A stretch of DNA of 11,149 nt from an uncultured Lachnospiraceae bacterium (GTDB lineage Bacteria; Bacillota; Clostridia; Lachnospirales; Lachnospiraceae). The DNA lies in the NCBI GenBank assembly GCA_948438565.1, contig CAOJLW010000053.1:1-11149 (forward strand). Direction: 5' to 3'. Made by a program: the position numbers and the translations under genes. Below the pieces are notes generated by a model. The model was given only the letters and a program-made list of their open reading frames with translations, made no database searches and was not told the origin of the DNA. Shown here in pieces: positions 1-7,833 of the stretch; positions within the stretch are counted from its first letter, which is position 1; each line of letters starts with the position of its first letter.

Positions 1-1
1 G

Positions 2-205
2 GAATTGCATACCAAAAAAGATACGGCCTGTGTGGTGGAAGCGGCAAAAAAACGGGGCGTACGGGTATATGCCCTGGAAGAGTATATGGTTTTGGGAACC
101 AATCCCATACCAAACAGCCGTCCGACGCTGCTGCTTGGATACGGCGCGTTGTCCAGGCAAAAAATGCAGGAAGGAGTCGCCTGTATACGTGGCATTTTGA
201 AATAG
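2..205 (+). CDS. C-terminus of a MocR-type PLP-dependent aminotransferase-fold protein (partial)
   Basis: Only the last 67 residues lie in the window; the frame is open through the left edge, so the true start is upstream. The visible part has the arrangement found at the end of aminotransferase fold-type I proteins of the MocR/GntR regulator group: a helix with a Gly-Val-Arg-Val strand (GVRVYALEEY), a segment with polar loops, then a Leu-Leu-Leu-Gly-Tyr strand (LLLGYGALS) and a final helix rich in Gln, Glu and Gly. In that family this small domain closes over the PLP cofactor. The lysine that binds PLP and any N-terminal winged helix would be outside the window, so whether it is a regulator or a plain aminotransferase cannot be decided. 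It ends 14 bp before the topoisomerase gene on the same strand. Confidence 0.6.
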   Translation, partial: ELHTKKDTACVVEAAKKRGVRVYALEEYMVLGTNPIPNSRPTLLLGYGALSRQKMQEGVACIRGILK

Positions 206-219
206 AAAGGAAAAGAAAC

Positions 220-2142
220 ATGACAGAAAATCATGCGTACGACGCCGGAAGCATTGCGGTTTTAGAAGGGTTAGAGGCCGTCAGAAAGCGGCCGGGGATG
301 TATATTGGAAGCGTTTCCAGAAAAGGGTTAAACCATCTGATTTATGAAATCGTGGACAATGCGGTCGACGAGCATTTAGCGGGATTTTGCGATACGATTT
401 GGGTGACGTTGGAAAAAGACGGTTCCTGTACGGTTGAGGACAATGGACGCGGCATTCCGGTCGGTATGCACGCGAAAGGCGTCTCTGCGGCGCGCGTCGT
501 CTTTTCCACGCTGCACGCCGGGGGTAAATTTGACAGCGCGGCCTATAAGACCAGCGGGGGTCTGCACGGCGTAGGTTCTTCCGTGGTCAATGCGCTTTCG
601 GCGTATATGGATGTGGAAATCAGCCGGGAAGGCTATGTCCATCACGACCGGTATGAAAGAGGCGTTCCGACGATGGAATTGGAGAACGGCCTGTTGCCCA
701 AAATCCGAAAAACGAAAAAAAACGGAACGAAGATCAATTTCATGCCGGATGGAGAAATTTTTGAAAAGACGCGTTTTAAAGCCGAGGAGGTTAAAAGCCG
801 GCTGCATGAGACGGCATATTTAAACCCTGCGTTGACGATTCTCTATGAGGACAGACGAGAAGAGCAAAAAGAGCAGGTGACTTTTCATGAAGAAGAGGGC
901 ATCAAAGGGTTTGTCAAGGATTTAAATAAAAATTCCGAGACAATCTGCGATATCGTCTATTTTCAGGGAGAAAACGAAGGGATTACGGTGGAAGCCGCAT
1001 TTCAGTTTACGAATGATTTTCATGAAAATGTGCTTGGTTTTTGCAATAATATCTACAATGCGGAAGGCGGCACGCATCTGACCGGATTTAAAACGACCTT
1101 TACCACTGTAATTAACCAGTATGCCAGAGAGCTTGGCATTTTAAAAGAAAAAGACGCAAATTTTACCGGAACGGATATCCGTAACGGGATGACGGCCGTT
1201 ATTTCCGTCAAGCATCCCGAACCGCGCTTTGAAGGGCAGACTAAGACCAAGCTGGACAACCAGGACGCGGCAAGAGCCGCCGGGAAAATCACCGGAGATG
1301 AGATTCAGCTTTACTTTGATAAAAATTTAGAGGCGTTAAAGGCTGTGATCGGCTGTGCGGAAAAAGCCGCAAAAATCCGCAAAGCGGAGGAAAAAGCGCG
1401 CACGAACCTATTGACCAAGCAGAAGTTTTCGTTTGATTCCAACGGAAAGCTGGCCAACTGCGAGAGCAGGGACGCTTCCATTTGCGAGATTTTTATCGTG
1501 GAGGGGGACTCTGCGGGCGGTTCCGCCAAAACCGCGCGCGATCGAAGCTTTCAGGCTATCCTGCCCATCCGGGGTAAAATTTTAAATGTCGAAAAAGCAA
1601 GCATCGATAAGGTTTTAGCCAACGCTGAGATTAAGACGATGATCAATGCTTTTGGCTGCGGCTTTTCCGAAGGGTTTGGCAATGATTTTGATATTGCCAA
1701 GCTGCGGTATGATAAAATTATCATTATGGCCGATGCGGATGTGGACGGCGCGCATATTTCCACGTTGCTGTTAACATTATTTTATCGGTTTATGCCGGAG
1801 TTGATTTTTGAAGGCCACGTCTATATCGCCATGCCGCCGCTATATAAAGCTATCCCTGCGAAAGGCCAGGAGGAATATCTCTATGACGACGCGGCGTTAG
1901 AAAAATACCGCAAGCGGCATAAAGGCAGCTTTACGTTGCAGCGCTACAAAGGTTTGGGAGAGATGGACGCCGGGCAGCTTTGGGAGACGACATTGGATCC
2001 GGCGACCAGGATCTTAAAAAAAGTAGAGATAGAGGACGCCAGGATGGCTTCGGATGTTACGGAGATGCTGATGGGGACGGCAGTGCCGCCGCGGAAGGCG
2101 TTTATCTATGAACACGCCAAGGACGCCCAGTTAGATATATAA
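220..2142 (+). CDS. parE: Type IIA DNA topoisomerase subunit B (ParE-like; GyrB possible)
   Basis: ATPase and TOPRIM subunit of a type II topoisomerase, which pairs with the next gene to pass one DNA duplex through another. It is full length for the short Gram-positive type (640 residues). GHKL ATPase: E43 and N47 in YEIVDNAVDE, D74 in VEDNGRGIP, and the glycine loop GGLHGVG at 113-119. The transducer domain follows to about residue 400. TOPRIM: EGDSAGGSA with the catalytic-site glutamate E428, and the metal-binding DADVDG at 505-510. The C-terminal RYKGLGEMDAGQLWETT block is intact. The start at ATG 220 is supported by AGAAAGG at 204-210. GyrB and ParE are hard to tell apart by eye. I favour ParE because the partner A subunit lacks a GyrA box, but the ILNVEKA segment is also common in GyrB. 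Confidence 0.93.
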   Translation: MTENHAYDAGSIAVLEGLEAVRKRPGMYIGSVSRKGLNHLIYEIVDNAVDEHLAGFCDTIWVTLEKDGSCTVEDNGRGIPVGMHAKGVSAARVVFSTLHAGGKFDSAAYKTSGGLHGVGSSVVNALSAYMDVEISREGYVHHDRYERGVPTMELENGLLPKIRKTKKNGTKINFMPDGEIFEKTRFKAEEVKSRLHETAYLNPALTILYEDRREEQKEQVTFHEEEGIKGFVKDLNKNSETICDIVYFQGENEGITVEAAFQFTNDFHENVLGFCNNIYNAEGGTHLTGFKTTFTTVINQYARELGILKEKDANFTGTDIRNGMTAVISVKHPEPRFEGQTKTKLDNQDAARAAGKITGDEIQLYFDKNLEALKAVIGCAEKAAKIRKAEEKARTNLLTKQKFSFDSNGKLANCESRDASICEIFIVEGDSAGGSAKTARDRSFQAILPIRGKILNVEKASIDKVLANAEIKTMINAFGCGFSEGFGNDFDIAKLRYDKIIIMADADVDGAHISTLLLTLFYRFMPELIFEGHVYIAMPPLYKAIPAKGQEEYLYDDAALEKYRKRHKGSFTLQRYKGLGEMDAGQLWETTLDPATRILKKVEIEDARMASDVTEMLMGTAVPPRKAFIYEHAKDAQLDI

Positions 2143-2158
2143 GAGAGGTTGAAACGGA

Positions 2159-4399
2159 ATGAAGGAAACGGAACAGATTATCCGAACGGAATATTCAGAG
2201 CTGATGCAAAAATCCTATATCGACTATGCGATGAGCGTGATTATCGCAAGAGCGCTGCCGGACGTGCGGGACGGATTAAAGCCGGTGCAGCGTCGGACGC
2301 TTTACGATATGCACGAGCTGGGAATCCGCTATGACAAGCCGTATCGAAAATGCGCCCGTATCGTAGGCGATACAATGGGCAAATACCATCCGCACGGCGA
2401 CAGCTCGATTTACGAAGCGCTGGTTGTCATGGCGCAGGATTTTAAAAAGGGTATGCCGTTGATCGACGGACATGGAAATTTTGGCTCCATTGAAGGGGAT
2501 GGGGCGGCCGCTATGCGTTATACGGAGGCCAGGTTAAAAAAAATCACGCAGGAAGCCTACCTGGCGGATTTGGATAAGGACGTCGTGGATTTTGGACCCA
2601 ATTTTGACGAGACAGAAAAAGAACCCCTGGTGCTTCCGGTCAAAGTGCCGAATCTGCTAATCAACGGCGCGGAAGGGATTGCCGTGGGCATGGCCACCAG
2701 CATCCCGCCCCATAATTTCGGGGAAGTGATCGACGGCGTAAAAGCCTATATGAAAAATCCGGATATCAATACGGAGCAGATGATGCAGTATATCAAAGGG
2801 CCGGACTTTCCGACAGGCGGGATTGTCGTCAATCAAGACGAGCTGCTTAGCATTTATGCCACCGGCATGGGAAAAATCAAAGTCCGCGGCAGAGTGGAAA
2901 TCGAAAAAGGCAAAGGCGGCAAGGAACGGCTGGTGATTACGGAAATTCCATATACGATGATCGGAGCCGGGATCGGCAAATTTTTAAACGACGTCTGCGC
3001 CTTGGTGGAGACGAAAAAAACGACCGATATCGTGGATATTTCCAACCAGTCCTCCAAGGACGGCGTCCGGATTGTGCTGGATTTAAAGCGCGGCGCGGAT
3101 ACCGGACAGCTATGCGCCCTGCTCTATAAAAAGACAAGGCTCGAAGATACGTTTGGCGTCAATATGCTGGCCGTAGCGGACGGCAGGCCGGAGACGATGG
3201 GCTTAGTCCCGATGATCCGGCATCATGTCAATTTCCAGTTTGAGCTCGCATCCAGAAAATACCGGACGCTTTTAAACAAAGAGCTGGAAAAAAAAGAAAT
3301 CCAGGAAGGCTTGATGGCGGCCTGCGACGTGATAGACTTGATTATCGAGATTTTACGCGGCAGTAAAAATATCCGGGAAGCCAAAGCGTGTCTGACGACA
3401 GGGCAGACCGAAAACATTCGTTTTAAAACGCAGACCTCCAGAAAACAGGCCCAAAAACTCCGCTTTACACAACGGCAGGCAACGGCGATTTTGGAAATGC
3501 GTCTGTACCGCCTGATTGGTTTAGAGATGGAGGCTCTTTTAAAAGAGCATGAGACAACGATAAAAAATATTGCCGATTATGAGGAGATTTTGGGCAGCCG
3601 GACGGTAATGGCCAAAACGATTATGCGTCAATTGGACGCCTTGAAAAAAGAATATGCCGTTTCCAGGAAAACGTCGATTGAAAACGCTCAGGAAATTGTC
3701 TTAAAAGAAGAAACCCCAAAGGAGCTTGACATTGTATGCCTGATGGATCGGTTCGGCTATATACGGGCCGTGGATGTAGCGACTTATGAGCGAAACCAAG
3801 AAGCGGCGGACAGTGAGAGCAAATATACGATTTTCTGCAGAAACACAGATAAGATCGGACTGTTTACCAATCGGGGGCAAATGCATTTATTAAAAGCCAT
3901 CGATCTGCCATTTGGGAAATTCCGGGACAAGGGGCAGCCGATCGATAACCTGAGCAATTTTAACAGCAGTGAAGAGACGCTGCTGTTTGTGGCGCCTCTG
4001 AGCCAGATGCGCGCACAAAAGCTGTTATTTGCTACAAAAATGGGTATGCTAAAGTTAGTGGACGGCCTGGAATTTGACGTTGGCAAGCGTACGACGGCGG
4101 CTACAAAGCTGTCAGAAGGCGACGAGGCGCTACAGATCGGTTATTTTTCAGAAGGGATGCATCTGGTTATGCAGTCGAAAAAAGGGATGTTTTTACGAAT
4201 CCCGGCTGCTTTGGTTCCGGAAAAGAAAAAAGGCGCCGTCGGCGTACGCGGTATCCGACTGGCCGCGGAAGATATGTTGGAAGCCGTGTATTTCCTAAAA
4301 GACGGGGAGAGCATGACCATCTCCTATCAGGATAAAACGATCGAACTGCACAGACTCCGTGTCGGCAGCCGCGATACCAAGGGCGTAAAACGCAGCTAG
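2159..4399 (+). CDS. parC: Type IIA DNA topoisomerase subunit A (ParC-like, no GyrA box)
   Basis: DNA breakage-reunion subunit. The N-terminal winged-helix and tower region is intact: KPVQRRTLYDM near 41-51, HPHGDSSIYE at 77-86, and the active-site tyrosine Y121 in AAAMRYTEARL. The quinolone-region positions equal to E. coli GyrA 83 and 87 are Ser82 and Glu86, the usual wild-type state in Gram-positives. A coiled-coil segment around residues 430-490 and a beta-pinwheel C-terminal domain from about 530 follow. In the first blade, where gyrase carries QRRGGKG, this protein has ERNQEAADSESK (544-555), so the box that gyrase needs to wrap DNA is absent. This fits topoisomerase IV (decatenation, relaxation) rather than supercoiling. 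The gene begins 16 bp after subunit B, with GAGAGG at 2143-2148. The 746-residue length is normal for a Gram-positive ParC. Confidence 0.92.
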   Translation: MKETEQIIRTEYSELMQKSYIDYAMSVIIARALPDVRDGLKPVQRRTLYDMHELGIRYDKPYRKCARIVGDTMGKYHPHGDSSIYEALVVMAQDFKKGMPLIDGHGNFGSIEGDGAAAMRYTEARLKKITQEAYLADLDKDVVDFGPNFDETEKEPLVLPVKVPNLLINGAEGIAVGMATSIPPHNFGEVIDGVKAYMKNPDINTEQMMQYIKGPDFPTGGIVVNQDELLSIYATGMGKIKVRGRVEIEKGKGGKERLVITEIPYTMIGAGIGKFLNDVCALVETKKTTDIVDISNQSSKDGVRIVLDLKRGADTGQLCALLYKKTRLEDTFGVNMLAVADGRPETMGLVPMIRHHVNFQFELASRKYRTLLNKELEKKEIQEGLMAACDVIDLIIEILRGSKNIREAKACLTTGQTENIRFKTQTSRKQAQKLRFTQRQATAILEMRLYRLIGLEMEALLKEHETTIKNIADYEEILGSRTVMAKTIMRQLDALKKEYAVSRKTSIENAQEIVLKEETPKELDIVCLMDRFGYIRAVDVATYERNQEAADSESKYTIFCRNTDKIGLFTNRGQMHLLKAIDLPFGKFRDKGQPIDNLSNFNSSEETLLFVAPLSQMRAQKLLFATKMGMLKLVDGLEFDVGKRTTAATKLSEGDEALQIGYFSEGMHLVMQSKKGMFLRIPAALVPEKKKGAVGVRGIRLAAEDMLEAVYFLKDGESMTISYQDKTIELHRLRVGSRDTKGVKRS

Positions 4400-4405
4400 G
4401 AGAGA
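4398..4405 (+). promoter_or_regulatory. Ribosome-binding site of folC overlapping the parC stop codon
   Basis: The purine run AGGAGAGA starts inside the TAG stop codon of the preceding gene and ends 3 bases before the ATG at 4409. Ribosomes finishing the topoisomerase subunit would uncover or occupy this site, which suggests translational coupling of folC to parC (inference). Confidence 0.6.
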
Positions 4406-4408
4406 AAG

Positions 4409-5704
4409 ATGGATTATAAGCAGGCAGTGCAATTTCATAAAGCAGCCGAAGCGTATGGGTCGATCCTTGGCCTGGACAGCATACGGGCATTGCTAAAAGA
4501 GCTTGGAGATATCTGGCGGGCGTTGCGGATAGTGCATATTGCGGGAACGAATGGAAAGGGTTCCGTATCCTGTTTTATGGCGTCGGCTCTCTTAAGAGCC
4601 GGCTATCGAACCGGACAGTATACCTCCCCGGCAGTCTTTGATCTACGCGAATCGTATCAGATTAATGGACAGTGGATCAGCCGGGAGGCGTATGCCTCCT
4701 GTATGGAAGAAGTGGCCGCGGCCTGTGGCAAAATGACGCGGCGCGGTCTTAGGCATCCGACCGTTTTTGAAGTAGAGACGGCATTGGCGTTTTTGTGGTT
4801 TTACAGACAAAAATGCGATATTGTCTTATTGGAAGCCGGGATGGGTGGCGAAACGGACGCTACGAATGTCATAGAACATCCGCTTTGCAGCGTACTGACT
4901 CCGATCGGCATGGATCATATGCAGTTTCTCGGCAATTCGCTGGATCAAATCGCCCGAGTCAAAGCCGGGATTATCAAAACAGGCTGTCCGGTCGTTACGG
5001 CCATACAGCCGCCGGAAGCCAAAGCGGTGATTGTGCAGACGGCCAAAACGCGCCGTGCTGCGTGTTACCAGACGCTTTCGATTACCGACAGCTGGGTGGA
5101 AGGACGAACGATGCGCTACCGCCATCCGTCCCTGGGGACGCTGCGTTTATCCATGACAGGCAGCTATCAGGTCGAAAATTCCGCGCTTGCGCTACAGACG
5201 CTTTTCCTTTTGCGGGAATGCGGCTACCCGATGGAGGACGATGCAATCAAACAGGGCATCGAGACGGCGGCATGGGCGGGGCGATTTGAACGCATCGGCG
5301 ACGCGCCGTTATTTTATATCGACGGCGCGCATAATTTGGAGGCGGCGCAGGCTTTAAAAAACAGTTTGACGCAAAACTTTCCGGATATGATTCGGATTGG
5401 CATTATGGGCGTTATGGCGGACAAGCCTTATCGGGAAATGCTTTCCGTTTTACTGCCGTGCTTTGAACGAATCTATACGGTTACGCCCGAGAACGCCCGA
5501 GCCCTTCCGGCAGAGACGCTGGCTGCAAAAATCCGAGACAGAGGCGTTTTGGCCACAGCGCAAACAAGTGTTGAGGACGCCGTCCGCCTGGCCAATGAAA
5601 CGGCAAAAGAGGCCAGCGGACAGGCTATGGTGACGGCATTTGGATCGCTGTATTATCTAAGAGAGGTAAAAAGAGCGCTTTATGAAATTACAGAAAACAG
5701 ATAA
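4409..5704 (+). CDS. folC: Folylpolyglutamate synthase / dihydrofolate synthase
   Basis: A Mur-ligase-fold, ATP-dependent enzyme of the cytosol that adds glutamate to folates; many bacterial members also make dihydrofolate from dihydropteroate. The P-loop is HIAGTNGKGS (GTNGKGS at 46-52), followed by the substrate loop YTSPAVFDLRES (71-82). The ATPase and metal segment LLEAGMGGETDATNV comes next, then PIGMDHMQFLG, and the lysine-bearing ARVKAGIIK that in this family is carbamylated. The C-terminal domain begins near 290 with DGAHN at 305-309 and ends with VTAFGSLYYLREV. Its 431 residues match the family. No other folate gene is in the window, so whether it is mono- or bifunctional cannot be judged. 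It lies 9 bp after the topoisomerase pair, and its last 23 bp overlap the start of gshA in another frame. Confidence 0.93.
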   Translation: MDYKQAVQFHKAAEAYGSILGLDSIRALLKELGDIWRALRIVHIAGTNGKGSVSCFMASALLRAGYRTGQYTSPAVFDLRESYQINGQWISREAYASCMEEVAAACGKMTRRGLRHPTVFEVETALAFLWFYRQKCDIVLLEAGMGGETDATNVIEHPLCSVLTPIGMDHMQFLGNSLDQIARVKAGIIKTGCPVVTAIQPPEAKAVIVQTAKTRRAACYQTLSITDSWVEGRTMRYRHPSLGTLRLSMTGSYQVENSALALQTLFLLRECGYPMEDDAIKQGIETAAWAGRFERIGDAPLFYIDGAHNLEAAQALKNSLTQNFPDMIRIGIMGVMADKPYREMLSVLLPCFERIYTVTPENARALPAETLAAKIRDRGVLATAQTSVEDAVRLANETAKEASGQAMVTAFGSLYYLREVKRALYEITENR

Positions 5705-6977
5705 AAGAATATATCAAAATTTACTGCAAGGGGAATTTGGCATTGAAAAAGAATCCCTCCGGATTACGGCGGACGGACGTCTGGCGGCAACGGCCCATCC
5801 GTTCGGTTTAAATGAACGGATCAGCAGGGATTTTAGCGAAGGACAGGTGGAATTTATCAGCGGCGTATACAATAACCTGGAGGACGCCTGTAATGAAATC
5901 TGTTCCCTGCAGTGGGAGGTAGAACAGGCGATTGTCCATCGCAGCACGGGCGACGAATATATGTGGACCTATTCGAATCCGCCGCTATTTGAAAAAGAGG
6001 CCAGTATCCGCATTGCGGAATTTGCCGGATCTCGGGAAGAAAAAACGACTTACCGGGAATATCTGGCGCAAAAATACGGCAAAGTAAAAATGTTATTTTC
6101 CGGCGTGCATTTGAATTATTCTATGCCTAAAGCGTTTTTTGCGCTTTTACAGGAAAAGATACCGGATCAACCGCAAGGCTTTGTCAAAAGCGAATGGTAC
6201 GTCCAGCTCTGCGATATCTTGATGTCGGACAGTTGGCTGATTGTGGCCTTGACCTCTGCCAGTCCTGCCGCAGATCCGTTTTTTTTACGGCAGCTTGGCG
6301 TGCCGAAAGCAGAATGGGAGGATTACGCATCCTTTCGCAACAGTCGGTACGGCTATTGGAACCTATTTCGACCAGAACTGTCGTATCGGGATTTTCCGTC
6401 ATATATCGAAAGCATACGACGTTATATTGTACAGGGGGATATGGACTCCATCCAGGAATTGTATTATCCGATCCGCTTAAAACCGGCCGGAGAGAATACC
6501 CTGGAACAGTTGGCCGCGCAGGGAGTCAATCATATCGAGCTGCGTATGCTGGATTTAAATCCGATGTGCTGCGCGGGGGTGGCCAAACAGGATTTGATTT
6601 TTATCCATCTTCTGATTGCCTACCGGACGGCCGAATTGCTGCATTTTTGGGACGGACTTCTAAAGAAGATTTCGTTTGCATATGACGGGGAACGCCTTGC
6701 CTTGCATCAAAAAGCCGCTCGTTTTGCGTTTTGGGAGGAAAGCAGGGAATGCAGAGCCTATGCTTTGGATTTGTTAGAGGATATGCAGGATTTTTTTGCG
6801 GCGTATGAAACAGAGGATGGCGTCTACTTGCCAAATGGCTATGCCGCATCCCGGGTTTTGGAAGCGGAAAAACAAAAGATTCTGCAACCGGACAGCCGTT
6901 ATGCCAATCAGCTCAGGGAGAAGTACCGGGCAGATTATATTGGAGCAAGAATGAGGGAAATTCTACAGGGATCGTAA
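5682..6977 (+). CDS. gshA: Glutamate-cysteine ligase, stand-alone (GshA / N-terminal GshF type)
   Basis: It likely joins L-glutamate and L-cysteine with ATP to give gamma-glutamylcysteine, the first step to glutathione, in the cytosol. Family signatures are present in order: FGIEKESLRITADG (19-32), whose glutamates E22 and E24 match the metal-binding pair of the E. coli enzyme; DFSEGQVEFIS (50-60); FSGVHLNYSMP with H143; and HIELRMLDLNP (284-294), matching the VEVRSLDINP block of E. coli GshA. Its 431 residues cover only the ligase domain: no ATP-grasp glutathione synthetase domain is fused and no gshB follows. The start lies inside the folC reading frame, with GAGAGG at 5661-5666 (a rather long 15-base spacing), so coupled translation is likely. 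A related gamma-glutamyl ligase with another acceptor cannot be excluded. Confidence 0.85.
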   Translation: MKLQKTDKRIYQNLLQGEFGIEKESLRITADGRLAATAHPFGLNERISRDFSEGQVEFISGVYNNLEDACNEICSLQWEVEQAIVHRSTGDEYMWTYSNPPLFEKEASIRIAEFAGSREEKTTYREYLAQKYGKVKMLFSGVHLNYSMPKAFFALLQEKIPDQPQGFVKSEWYVQLCDILMSDSWLIVALTSASPAADPFFLRQLGVPKAEWEDYASFRNSRYGYWNLFRPELSYRDFPSYIESIRRYIVQGDMDSIQELYYPIRLKPAGENTLEQLAAQGVNHIELRMLDLNPMCCAGVAKQDLIFIHLLIAYRTAELLHFWDGLLKKISFAYDGERLALHQKAARFAFWEESRECRAYALDLLEDMQDFFAAYETEDGVYLPNGYAASRVLEAEKQKILQPDSRYANQLREKYRADYIGARMREILQGS

Positions 6978-6983
6978 ATGAGC

Positions 6984-6990
6984 GGGGGTG
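6984..6990 (+). promoter_or_regulatory. Ribosome-binding site that decides the CPBP protease start
   Basis: GGGGGTG lies 5 bases before the ATG at 6996. The earlier in-frame ATG at 6978, which directly abuts the gshA stop codon, has no purine-rich site of its own at a usable distance. This favours initiation at 6996. Confidence 0.55.
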
Positions 6991-6995
6991 ATATT

Positions 6996-7769
6996 ATGAA
7001 ACAGCCAAAATATATGCAGGTTTGGAATATTCTATATCCTATCGGTATGTATTACGTAATAACCGTGACGGTTTTGTTGATATTGGATTATATCATACCG
7101 GAAACGGCGGATTCAAAGCTGCTGCGGCAATTGATTACATCGGTCGCCGTACTGCCGTTTTTGTATTCGTATTATCAGCATGACACAGGAAAGACGAAAA
7201 AACTATGGGGGCAATGGCCAAAAGGTATCTTAAAAAAGATCATGGGGGCGTTGATATTTGGCGGATGTTTTGCCATTGCTTTTAATACGATTCTCGGAAT
7301 GCTGCGTCTTGCGGATTATTCTGCATCCTATCGCCAGGTCGCCGAGACATTTTATACCGGCAGGCTATTGCTTGAGATCGTCGCGCTTTGTATAGTGATT
7401 CCGCTGGCCGAGGAGCTGCTCTACCGCGGAATTGTCTATGAAAGGCTGCGCGGTTGGCTTGGTATGCGCGCCGCCGTTTTGGGTTCTGCATTTCTTTTTG
7501 GATTGGTACATATGAATCTGGTGCAGTTTGTCTATGCGTTTATCTTTGGAATGCTGTTAGCCTGTTTGTCTGAGTGGACAGAGGGATTTTTTGCGTCGAC
7601 GGCGGCTCATATGGCTGCAAATTTGACGTCTGTGCTGCGTGCGGAAACAAACATATTTGCCTTTTTGGATCAAAGCGTTGTCGTGCGGATTTTGGCTGTG
7701 ATCATACTGTTTACGATCGCGGGTTTGACATTTGCATGGACGCGGAGATCGCCGGAGGACAGAAATTAG
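6996..7769 (+). CDS. CPBP-family intramembrane metalloprotease (CAAX/Abi type)
   Basis: A polytopic membrane protein of 257 residues with about six to seven hydrophobic segments. The three CPBP motifs are present: EELLYR (E139, E140, R144), FGLVH (F168, H172) and HMAAN (H205, N209). These glutamates and histidines form the metal site in the family. Eukaryotic relatives cut prenylated CAAX proteins. Bacterial ones have varied roles such as bacteriocin self-immunity or regulated proteolysis, and nothing here shows the substrate. ATG 6996 is preferred for its ribosome-binding site; an alternative start at 6978 would add six residues (MSGGDI). It follows gshA by 0-18 bp, so it is probably the last tightly linked gene of the operon. 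No bacteriocin gene is visible nearby. Confidence 0.88.
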   Translation: MKQPKYMQVWNILYPIGMYYVITVTVLLILDYIIPETADSKLLRQLITSVAVLPFLYSYYQHDTGKTKKLWGQWPKGILKKIMGALIFGGCFAIAFNTILGMLRLADYSASYRQVAETFYTGRLLLEIVALCIVIPLAEELLYRGIVYERLRGWLGMRAAVLGSAFLFGLVHMNLVQFVYAFIFGMLLACLSEWTEGFFASTAAHMAANLTSVLRAETNIFAFLDQSVVVRILAVIILFTIAGLTFAWTRRSPEDRN

Positions 7770-7833
7770 AAAATCCTTTTTGCTGCCTTTGCATATAGTA
7801 TCAAGAAATCTGAATGAGGAGATATGCAAAGAC

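Noticed and set aside
376..807. Minus-strand open frame of 143 codons inside the topoisomerase B gene
   Set aside because: It is antisense to a well-conserved coding region, has no ribosome-binding site or family resemblance, and is a typical codon-bias shadow.
4167..4490. Minus-strand open frame across the parC-folC junction
   Set aside because: Antisense to two conserved genes, with no recognisable domain.
4795..5289. Plus-strand open frame of 164 codons inside folC in another frame
   Set aside because: It overlaps the conserved Mur-ligase core, and its composition (Arg, Gly, Ser, Asp rich) is that of an out-of-frame reading.
7732..7833. Upstream extension of the DUF2935 gene by 34 codons
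   Set aside because: It would start inside the protease gene and adds an Arg-rich segment unlike the family; the ribosome-binding site fits ATG 7834 instead.
7771..7833. Possible promoter (TATAGT at 7794) before DUF2935
   Set aside because: No acceptable -35 element lies 16-18 bases upstream.
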